Source: Bolinopsis microptera
Taxonomy: Eukaryota > Ctenophora > Tentaculata > Lobata > Bolinopsidae
Assembly: GCF_026151205.1 (NCBI RefSeq)
Contig: NC_087072.1
Coordinates: 12,998,169 to 13,058,168 of the forward strand
Length of the DNA stretch: 60,000 bases
Direction of reading: 5' to 3'
Below, one piece after another: positions 9,957-21,900 of the stretch (positions within the stretch are counted from its first letter, which is position 1; the number at the start of each line of letters is the position of its first letter). A model generated the notes under the pieces. That model was not told the DNA's origin and searched no databases. It saw nothing but the letters and a program-made list of their open reading frames with translations. Both the position numbers and the translations under genes were made by a program.

Positions 9957-12900
9957 GTAAGTGTTGGGTACGGTGAACCACCTGGTAAGTGTTGGGTACG
10001 GACTACGGTGAACCACCTGGTAAGTAATGTTGGGTACGGTGAACCACCTGGTAAGTAATGTTGGGTACGGTGAACCACCTGGTAACTTGGTAAGTAACGT
10101 TGGGTACGGTGAACCACCTGGTAAGTGTTGGGTACGGTGAACCACCTGAAAAGTTATGTTGGGTACGGTGAACCACCTGGTAAGTAATGTTGGGTACGGT
10201 GAACCACCTGGTAAGTGTTGGGTACGGTGAACCACCTGGTAAGTGTTGGGTACGGTGAACCACCTGGTAAGTGTTGGGTACGGTGAACCACCTGGTAAGT
10301 GTTGGGTACGGTGATCCACCTGGTAAGTGTTGGGTACGGTGAACCACCTGGTAAGTAATGTTGGGTACGGTGAACCACCTGGTAAGTAATGTTGGGTACG
10401 GTGAACCACCTGGTAAGTGTTGGGTACGGTGAACCACCTGGTAAGTGTTTGGTACGGTGAACCACCTGGTGAGTGTTGGGTACGGTGATCCACCTGGTAA
10501 GTGTTGGGTACGGTGAACCACCTGGTCAGTGTTGAGTACGGTGAACCACCTGGTAAGTGTTGGGTACGGTGAACCACCTGGTAAGTAATGTTGGGTACGG
10601 TGAACCACCTGGTAAGTAATGTTGGGTATGGTGAACCACCTGGTAAGTAATGTTGGGTACGGTGAACCACCTGGTAAGTGTTGGGTACGGTGATCCACCT
10701 GGTAAGTGTTGGGTACGGTGAACCACCTGGTAAGTGTTGGGTACGGTGAACCACCTGGTAAGTGTTGGGTACGGTGAACCACCTGGTAAGTGTTGGGTAC
10801 GGTGAACCACCTGGTAAGTAGTACGGAATCCTGCACAGCTTAAATGTTTCATATAATTCAGCAGATTCACATCCAAATAAGTTTCAAATTGAAAGTATGC
10901 CATTGTTTGAAACATACCACTTTGGTTTTAAAAGGTTTCTAGTTTTGTCTAATAGCATCCAATTAATTTCAGCTCCTGCAAACAGCAATGTCTTGATGGT
11001 GATAATCGGGGCAGCTGGTACTCTCGTCCTGGTCATATTCAGCTTTGGGATCTACAAGTTCTTCAGGTCAAGAATGATGAAGAAAATCCTGGGTTACGAG
11101 AAAGACCCTTACGTAGCTGTAGCCAAAGAGCCGCAGTACACTAACCACATACTAGACGAGATCAGTCTGAGTAACACCAGTGGAGCCGGTCGCACTCAGT
11201 TCGTACAGGTACAGTCTGACATTCACACAGACTAGAACACAGACTAGAACACAGACTAGAACACAGACTAGAACACAGACCAGAACACAGACTAGAACAC
11301 AGACCAAAACACAGACTAGAACACAGACCAGAACACAGACTAGAACACAGACCAGAACACAGACTAGAACACAGACCAGAACACAGACTAGAACACAGAC
11401 TCACCTGATATCGACAAGAATTTGACATTCAGGGACATCCAGTGGCAGACTGACACGAGGCAGCTTCAATTAGCGGGCTTGTCTCGGGCTATCAGTGACA
11501 AACTGTGACATCTTAATATGCCGCACTCTGACCGTGTCTTATCAGGTGCATTAATTAAATACTTAATTAATTTAAAGTTCTGTAACCTTGAAAATCCAAG
11601 ATTGCGTTATCTGCGATCGTTTGCATGTTGGGTATGCTAATTCCAATTCTGCCCAAGTGCATACTGTGCAGTGTTTACTACTTTACTACTGTATGACATG
11701 ATCCATACTGCATTTTCAGAGGACGATATCAAAACAAGCCCAGCTTATTGAGTTAGTCGGAAAAGGCAGGTACGGTGAGGTTTGGAAGGCCCTGTGGCGA
11801 GGTGATCCTGTTGCTATCAAACAATTCGACCCCAGGGACGAACAGAGCTGGATTCAGGAGGTCAAAATGTACGAAACCTCTTGGCTTCGTCATGAGAACA
11901 TCTTAGGTTAGTAGAAAACTCGATTATTTTGTCAGTTGCATGTATATTTAATTGTGACATATGTCTGCTAATCCTTAGAAAATAAACTCTTAGTTGTGGT
12001 ACAATGCAACTCCGTTCAGTTCAGACAATTAATTTCTAGAAACTTGTCTGGCCTGTATTTTAGACGGCTCCCCTTGAGAAGAACCCTGTAAAGAGCAGCT
12101 AGCTAGCAACACAATACCACGTACCCCACAATACCACCCCTAATACCACGTACCTCACAATACCACCCCTAATACCACCCCTAATACCACGTACCCCACA
12201 ATACCACCCCTAATACCACGTACCTCACAATACCACCCCTAATACCACCCCTAATACCACGTACCCCACAATACCACCCCTAATACCACGTACCTCACAA
12301 TACCACCCCTAATACCACCCCTAATACCACGTACCTCACAATACCACCCCTAATACCACGTACCTCACAATACCACCCCTAATACCACGTACCCCACAAT
12401 ACCACCCCTAATACCACGTACCTCACAATACCACCCCTAATACCACGTACCCCACAATACCACCCCTAATACCACGTACCCCACAATACCACCCCTAATA
12501 CCACCCCCAATACCACGTACCCCACAATACCACCCCTAATACCACGTACCTCACAATACCACCCCTAATACCACCCCTAATACCACGTACCCCACAATAC
12601 CACCCCTAATACCACGTACCTCACAATACCACCCCTTATACCACGTACCCCACAATACCACCCCAAATACCACGTACCTCACAATACCACCCCTAATACC
12701 ACCCCTAATACCACGTACCCCACAATACCACCCCTAATACCACGTACCTCACAATACCACCCCTAATACCACGTACCCCACAATACCACCCCTAATACCA
12801 CGTACCTCACAATACCACCCCTAATACCACGTACCCCACAATACCACCCCTAATACCACGTACCCCACAATACCACCTCTAATACCACGTACCCCACAAT

Positions 12901-15900
12901 ACCACCCCTAATACCACGTACCCCACAATACCACCTCTAATACCACGTACCCCACAATACCACCCCTAATACCACTTACCTCACAGGGTACATGGGAAGC
13001 GACTGTAAATCCACCGCTTCCTCAACTCGTTGGTGGATCATGATGGAGTTCTGCCAGCACGGCTCCCTCTACGAGTACCTCAGTCACGCCAGATACACTC
13101 CCATCCAACTCCTCGAGGTAACCAGCTGATAACCCGTACACGGAGGTCACGTGATCTGGTAGTATCACGTGATCTGGTAGTATCACGTGATCTGGTAGTA
13201 TCACGTGATCTGGTAATATCACGTGATCTGGTAGTATCACGTGATCTGGTAGTATCACGTGATCTGGTAATATCACGTGATCTGGTAGTATCACGTGATC
13301 TGGTAGTATCACGTGGTCTTGTAGTATCACGTGGTCTGGTAGTATCACGTGGCCTGCCACCTGTTAATTTGTGTGTGCTATGTGTCAGATTGCGCTCCAT
13401 CACCATCCGCGTTTGATATTTTTAAACTGCCCCCCCCCCCTCACCAACTGTACACTTAAACTGTACATCTAGACACCATTTCCCGCCAAATACCGCTCTT
13501 CCCAGAACCATTAAATAGCCAGCCAGAGGATCTATCCAAACAACCAATATTCCACTTAACAGCAAGCTCACTGCTCCAGGGGTCTCTGTAGCTAATTTAG
13601 TAAATGAGGTGGCGTGCAGTCTGAACCACTGCCCACTCTCCACACTTTAAAACCCTGGACCTACTGGGATTGCTTGACAACGCCACAGTCGCCGCGTTTG
13701 CTGCCAGATCTCTCTCTTAGAAGCCGTACATTACATACCGTATGTACGCTATGTAACCCCCAGTCTTCACTTTCTGCCCTGTTCAGGGTGGAGTTGAGTG
13801 TCGGGACCGGGCTATTTTAAAATAATATAGTACTGGATAGTAATAGTACCTGGATGTACAGTGTACGCTGTTATTCAAGTCGTAAAGTGACTGAGTACAG
13901 GTTTAACTGTTTCCAAATACGGACATTTTAGATGGGGTTGAAAATAATCATTTAGTCTTATCTCCCTTTCAGTCAGTACGAGGTATATACTGTGGTTTGG
14001 AGCATTTACACAGCGCCATTTTTGGCAACAATCCAAACAACTCGAAGCCAGGGATCGCTCACCGGGACCTGAAAACGCACAACATTCTGGTGAAGAATCC
14101 CAGTGAGTATAATCATGTAATTAGATAATCACTGACGGAATGTTTCACTTATCACACTTATTGTTTTGTTGATCCCGCATTGTTTTCCTCGGCCCCTCCT
14201 ATTACTGGAATAGTAAGATCATGCAAGCCTTTAAAGTTTTGTTCTGTTTCTGCTCGGAACTGTGTTGAAGGAGAGAATTTCCGACACGAGGGAAGAGAGG
14301 AGAATGAGGAGAGAGGGGTGACTGATAAGGTTAACTGAAATCCAAGACAGGTAGTAATTATCAGACCAGCTAGTGACCGGTTGAGGAATGTGCAAATGTG
14401 TGCCCTGTTGGATTTGTAACGCACAGAGAGGGCAGGAGAGAGGCAGGATTATTTACGGTGTTTTGTTTCAGCTCAGGGCTGTATCGGTGATCTCGGACTA
14501 TAACCAGGTAACTAAGTAACCAAGTAACAGTGTTTTGTTTCAGCTCAGTGCTGTATCGGTGATCTCGGACTGGCCATTACTTCTAGCGACTTCAAGGAAA
14601 AAGTCAACAAAACTAATTTCCAGGTAATCCACCGATCTTATAGAATAAATAGCTGCTGGTATTTTATGTTGAGGAACTTTCATCGTGTCAATTGGATTAT
14701 CGCTAATCGTTTCTTTGTAAATATGCGACAGATGGTCTACGACCACCGAGTCAGCCCATTATATTTTTAATAAAATCTACCTACCGAATCACGGAAGTGT
14801 CACACGATGATGGCATGCTGTGAAATAACACCTAACACATATTGACATCTCAGGTAGGTACTAGACGGTATATGGCCCCGGAAATACTGGACAGTTCCTT
14901 AAACTTCGAGAAATTCTTCACCTTCAAATCAGCCGACATGTTCTCTTCGTCGTATATCATATGGGAGATGTTGCACGTGTGCCAAGTGGACAGTAAGTGT
15001 GATATTTCTTGTCTTCTTCGTCATATTAATTCAGACGAACTTATTTTAGGTACAATTTTAAGATGTTCTAGAATTTTAAGATTTTCCAGAATTTTAAAAT
15101 GTTCTAGAAATATTTCGTGCAGATAACACCCTCTGAGCGAGGTACAGGTCCTATTTTGTTAAGAAAGTTGAGATTTTATTATATTAAAGTGAAACAAGTT
15201 GAAGTTGGTGGATGAAATCTAGACACAGGGCAGATTTGTCCTTTAAAAAAGTACATAAAAACGAGGGGAGGGTGGCATTCTGAGTGATCTCAACCGCCAT
15301 CACACTGCCTACTGCCTGGCCAGCACACTACTTAGCCATGACAGCGCTTCCCACTGCTGCTCCATTAATCCCGGCTAGTCTAAATACTACCGCTTATATA
15401 ACAAGTGCACTTTTCATTCTCACTTTTCAGTTTTCACTCATTCACATGTTTCATCTTTAGAGAACAAAACTGGGGGTAAGGTTTGTTGTCCACACAATTA
15501 CTACTACATGTCCAGCTGGTGGGTTTGAGTTGTGGGGTAAGGTTTGTTGTCCACACAATTACTACTACATGTCCAGCTGGTGGTATGAGTTGTGGGGTAA
15601 GGTTTGTTGTCCACACAATTACTACTACATGTCCAGCTGGTGGTATGAGTTGTGGGGTAAGGTTTGTTGTCCACACAATTACTACTACATGTCCAGCTGG
15701 TGGGTTTGAGTTGTGGGGTAAGGTTTGTTGTCCACACAATTACTACTACATGTCCAGCTGGTGGTATGAGTTGTGGGGTAAGGTTTGTTGTCCACACAAT
15801 TACTACTACATGTCCAGCTGGTGGGTTTGAGTTGTGGGGTAAGGTTTGTTGTCCACACAATTACTACTACATGTCCAGCTGGTGGTATGAGTTGTGGGGT

Positions 15901-18900
15901 AAGGTTTGTTGTCCACACAATTACTACTACATGTCCAGCTGGTGGGTTTGAGTTGTGGGGTAAGGTTTGTTGTCCACACAATTACTACTACATGTCCAGC
16001 TGGTGGTATGAGTTGTGGGGTAAGGTTTGTTGTCCACACAATTACTACTACATGTCCAGCTGGTGGGTTTGAGTTGTGGGGTAAGGTTTGTTGTCCACAC
16101 AATTACTAGTACATGTCCAGCTGGTGGGTTTGAGTTGTGGGGTAAGGTTTGTTGTCCACACAATTACTACTACATGTCCAGCTGGTGGTATGAGTTGTGG
16201 GGTAAGGTTTGTTGTCCACACATGACAATTACTACTACATGTCCAGCTGGTGGGTTTGAGTTGTGGGGTAAGGTTTGTTGTCCACACAATTACTACTACA
16301 TGTCCAGCTGGTGGGTATAAGTTGTGGGGTAAGGTTTGAAGTCCACACAATTACTACTACATGTCCAGCTGGTGGGTATGAATTGTGGGGTAAGGTTTGT
16401 TGTCCACACAATTACTACTACATGTCCAGCTGCACTGGTGGGTTTGAGTTGTGGGGTAAGGTTTGTTGTCCACACAATTACTACTACATGTCCAGCTGGT
16501 GGGTATAAGTTGTGGGGTAAGGTTTGAAGTCCACACAATTACTACTACATGTCCAGCTGGTGGGTATGAGTTGTGGGGTAAGGTTTGTTGTCCACACAAT
16601 TACTTCTACATGTCCAGCTGGTGGGTTTGAGTTGTGGGGTAAGGTTTGTTGTCCACACAATTACTACTACATGTCCAGCTGGTGGGTATAAGTTGTGGGG
16701 TAAGGTTTGAAGTCCACACAATTACTACTACATGTCCAGCTGGTGGGTATGAGTTGTGGGGTAAGGTTTGTTGTCCACACAATTACTACTACATGTCCAG
16801 CTGGTGGGTATAAGTTGTGGGGTAAGGTTTGTTGTCCACACAATTACTACTACATGTCCAGCTGGTGGGTATAAGTTGTGGGGTAAGGTTTGTTGTCCAC
16901 ACAATTACTACTACATGTCCAGCTGGTGGTATGAGTTGTGGGGTAAGGTTTGTTGTCCACACAATTACTACTACATGTCCAGCTGTGCGAGTTTAATCAG
17001 TTATGTACGTTCCAGAATATTCTGCGTGTTTCCCTTGAGTAGCTCACCAAACTAATATTGTACAGTATTTTAACATAGTTTTATAGGGTTATACAGTTAT
17101 ACTTATAACATCAAGGAGACAGTTTGTGGCTTGCTTTATTGTGTCCAATGTCTAGTTGTTCAGAGTGAGAGAGAGTTAGGGATCTGTATTATATAATTAT
17201 GATATCTAGATGATGCTGTTGTATGGGGTTAACACATCCATATTCAAGTCTATAAATATAAGTCTATAAATATAAGTCTAATATAAGATCATGGTACAAA
17301 TTATTGATGTTTATTAAGTCACACCAAGCTGATTAATGCAGGGAGCAGAGAGTTAAGTTAAAGTATATTATATATACTCGGAGTAACGCTGGAGAATATG
17401 TAAAATAAGGGTATCTTTAGTTAGGGATCTTTATTCATGGAGTTAACTGAACATTGGTTCCTGGCAGTAACATAGAAATGCACTATAATGTAAGGACTGG
17501 ATCTTGTAGAGTTAGTTTGGTTAGAGAGTTTGCCCGAAAAGTCGGCACTATACATCAGTATAGTTACCCAAGTATTCTAACAGTTACAGATTCCTTGATT
17601 CTTACCCCCTCCTATTCGCTATTGCATTTGGGCCATGTTTTGGGAGGTAGTGACATGTCACTATAAAGTGCGGGAATCGTATTGGGACTTCTTTATTAAA
17701 TGTTTCTTATCCAGTTTATTCTTAAAAGCAAATTCCCTCGCGGAGCAGTACACAAGCGGTGTGTGATGCAAGAGAGCAGACATATTCTCAACTCATGAAT
17801 TAAAATCAGGTGCCCATTGTTTTTGAAAGGCTCACTGCACCCGGGGACATTTGCATTATAAGGCGGGAGTGCCAGGGATCTTGAAATAGCCTTATAATTG
17901 TAGATTACTAACATACCTCAGTGCCTCATATTCAGTTTGGCTAGATTGTGGTCCACGGAATATTGGATCATTCATGCGCATTCTTGTTATTGAAGTGAGT
18001 GTTGTAATATCTAAAGCACCAGCCATTATGGTAATGTCCAACTCTACGGAGAAGAAGATTAGGCCGTTCAGATCTAACTATACTTTGCCATCATTCTTAT
18101 TTTTTGGACCACCAACAACTCAAAGTAGACCCCGCCAACAACTCAAAGTAGACCCGGGCTTTGTAAAAATAGACAGCAATGCTTTGCATTTTGCATATGC
18201 TAACTCTTTAAGCTGGAGAAATTCTTTGTAGGTATCTGGGAATTAAGTTGAATAAACAGTGAAGCCAAAACATTCAAACCAGCTTAATGTTCTCTAATAA
18301 CTTCATGCCATTTATACTTTTCTATTGATCTCGTAGTTAGCATGGCAGTGCCTTTGACATAGCCATGTTACTGTACTAAATTAGCATGAAGCGGTCCAAC
18401 TTCCAAGTGAGCAAGTATCAAGGTCTTGTTATTACCATATCTATTTGTTTTCTTGTAGACACCGTGACCGTATCATGACTAACTAAACTAAACCACCCAA
18501 TTCTCGCGGTACTTTTCATTAAAATGTCTAGATGAACTCAAAGAGTCTGAACCCGGTCCAATGTACACACCCGACAATGTCTGTACTAAAACAAAGTCTC
18601 TTAAAGATCAGGAAAAAAACCGCTTGAACAGATATAGTGAGCAGTAACACCACCGACAGGGCGGCAATGACACTACCGACAGGGCGGCAATGACACTACC
18701 GACAGGGCGGCAATGACACTACCGTCAGGGCAGCAATGACACTACCGACAGGGCGGCAATGACACTACCGACAGGGCGGCAATGACACTACCGACAGGGC
18801 GGCAATGACACTTCTTCATATTGAATAGTCTGTCCGAATCAGGACTTCAATCATGCCCTTCATTAGTGCTAACCTCCCCTGGGAATAGCTGGCCGGGAAA

Positions 18901-21900
18901 TATTAATTAAGAGTTACACAGGTGGTGGGAGGGAGCATTAAAACCTGGAGCTGTTGGTTGAGTAGCAGGTTATATAAGAAGCAGGTTGTATAGGTTGTAT
19001 TACCTTCGTCTCAGGGTTACAACTTTATAACCTGTGTGGTACCTTCTTTTGGGAGATGAGAATATGAGTCCGTGTATTTCAGTAGCACTAGATACAGAGA
19101 GTATTATTTATCCAGGGTAGTAGATCTGATACCCACATTTAGCCTTCGCAAAATCACATAACACTGTCAGCTGATTAGGATAATTCGACCCATTTGCACA
19201 AATTTGGGAATTTTATCTTTGATACATTATTCCACATTCCATCCTAAAAGGGGCTCATATTTTATCACGTACGGTTTCATGAACTCGGTATTACGAATTT
19301 AAAACATCCCAAATATGTCAGTAAAATGTGCTCTTGTTCAGATGATGTAACGGAGCGAGAGCGGACTCTGCCTTATATAGACGAGGTGCCGGGTAACCCT
19401 ACGGTAGAGGATATGTTGAAGGTGGTGGTGGAGGAAGAGAAGCGACCCCCTCTTCTAGATCGCTGGAGACAGAACCCGGTCAGTACAACTTTAATACAAT
19501 GTAAATAATATCGTAAGTGTGAGTTGGGATTATCATGAATCACGAGAGTATTTATTGAAGGAGTTCCGAAACGGAGTGCCGAAAGGAGTGCCGAAACGTC
19601 GGTTATTTTATCTTATTTTCACAGTCATTTGCTGTTTCATCTTGTCCAGGTTAATATGTTGAGAGCCGTTATGCTCCCTACTAAATATTTCAACACTTCC
19701 ATATATTTGATAAATTTAACCAGGATGTGTGGTCATCGTTCGGAAAAGACTGGTCGAAAGTTTGCCCGAAAGTAATGAAATTGGGTTTAAATCTCCATAA
19801 ACATGTTTATGATGTTAATTGTTAATGGTTCGACCATGAGCCATGTTACAAATGGTAAAAATAGAAAAGAAGCAATTGGTAAAGGAGATTTACAACCAGT
19901 CCAGTTGGGTTTAAATCTGCATAAACATGTTTATGATGTCAATGGTTAAGTTCGACCATGAGCCATGTTACAAATAGTAAAAATAGAAAAGAAGAAATTG
20001 GTAAAGGATATTTACAACCAGTCCAGTTTTCAAGTTGCGACCATACTTTATACCAATTTATCTAGGTGTGTACTGAGATTATAAAGGTTTTGAGGTTACA
20101 TCCTTCTTAGTGTTTAGATTTTAAACAGATTGTTAAGAATTATCCTCCAAACCTTGTTTGCAGATTGATTCCATGGATGGAAAAATTCCTAATCCTAAAC
20201 TTTCTTAACGGATCTAATAATTGATACAAATGAAAATAATACCCCATCCGCGAGAAACTGGCCCCACAATTCTGAGCTTTTACTGCACTTCTGTTCTAAT
20301 TTCCAGCTTTTAGCGCCCGAGGTCGAGAACTGCTGTGCTGAAATGAACAAAACCATCAAACCACATGGCGGGACAAAATCTTTAAATACATTTGGGGTTA
20401 CATATTTTAAAACTTTCTTAATTTTATGCTTATTAATTTACTGCTCACTTAATTCTGAATTAAATAACGTTGAGGGAGTACGGTCGGTAGCTTGTTAGCG
20501 CAAACCTTCTCGAACACACCTAGACGGGCAGTCTTCCTGAGACAAATGTCTCATTATGTTAAAATTCCCAAAAAGCGTCGTTAAATCCCATCTTCACCTG
20601 GATTCTTAACATTCTTTAGCAGCTTCATTACACATTCATCACACCTATCACACCTTTACACTCTTTCTTGTGTGTCGAGTAGAAGTGTTAAGTATCAAGA
20701 CACTTGCTTCCAGTGAGATTGATAAAAGTGTGGTAGGATGTGACGTCACGTTACCTCGCCCACGTGTGGTAGGATGTGACGTCACGTTACCTAACCCACG
20801 TGTGGTAGGATGTGACGTCACGTTACCTAACCCACATTTGCGTTAGTCAGCTTGTTCGCCTGGTGGGCGGTGTGAGATATTCTCAGTCTTAGTGACTGTA
20901 AGTGTGTGTTTGGGAAATCATTCGCTGGAACGATCTGGTATTCTGTCCCAGTATTGCAAAAAAACGATCGTATGTGATCCTGCAAAGAGTAAAATTCCTT
21001 TTTTAATGGAAATTCAGAATTGTTAAAAAAATTCACGGCTGTGTGATTTTAACATTCACGCACGGATAATATTTCCGGTTACAGTGATCTCCTCTCACAG
21101 TATACACACGTGCACACAGCCACTACAAGGTTAGTTGAAAAGCGTGACTTGTATGATTTACTAGCTCACTCGAATCTGCCTTAGCTTCGCTCCTGGACTA
21201 ATTTCAACTCTCCTACAAAAGATTAGACCTGGTGATCTTGTAATTACTTAACCCCACAAGCCGTACACAGAACTGCCTCCAACAAAAGGCACATTGTCCT
21301 GATAACATTGCCCGCAGCTAACCCAATACAATGCGTTATTATCTCCGCCTAATGAATCTGTCCTGAACTGACATGTGAAGTTGAATTTAGGACCTCGATA
21401 GCTCAAACCTTACAATGGGATATGTCGAGCGGTAATCCCTGGGATAGAGACGGACATGTGGTTAATGGCCACCAGCCACTGCAGCTACCGTATAAATAGT
21501 TAAATACTCCGACCATTATAATTTAGTAGTTTACTGGGTAGGGAACGTCTGTGATTTGCACAGTATTCAGTAATAATACAGATCTAATATAGGAGAGATA
21601 GACCTGTGCTCGCTTATCATATATGTATACATTATACACACGTGCATCATGGTCATTTTGCACAAAACACACTCAAATTCTATTTAGAGAGCTAGCATGG
21701 ACACTATTAGCGCTCGTAAGCATGCTATGTCACCACGACATATGCTTGACAATGTTCCTGAACAAAACTGCAAGTCTCACATTATGTACTCGTGCGAGAG
21801 GTAACACATACTCGCATACTAGACACGTGACCTATAGGTCAGGGCCACGTGGGTTTTTTTGATCTCTTCTTGGTTAACAATTGATCACGGGGAACGCTTC

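Noticed and set aside
9908-10915. Long minus-strand frames of up to 277 codons (repeating [11 protein letters not shown]-like peptides)
   Set aside because: They run through the splice-donor minisatellite, opposite to the receptor gene. Their length comes from the repeat unit lacking stops in several frames.
13022-13416. Frames on both strands made of repeated VILPDH, SRDLVV or RDTTRS peptides
   Set aside because: Translations of the 18-bp intron 5 array; the real coding part here is exon 5 (12,987-13,117) only.
15434-17055. Many overlapping frames on both strands with repeating 40-residue blocks
   Set aside because: All lie in the 60/61-bp intron 8 minisatellite and repeat with its period, with no independent coding signal.
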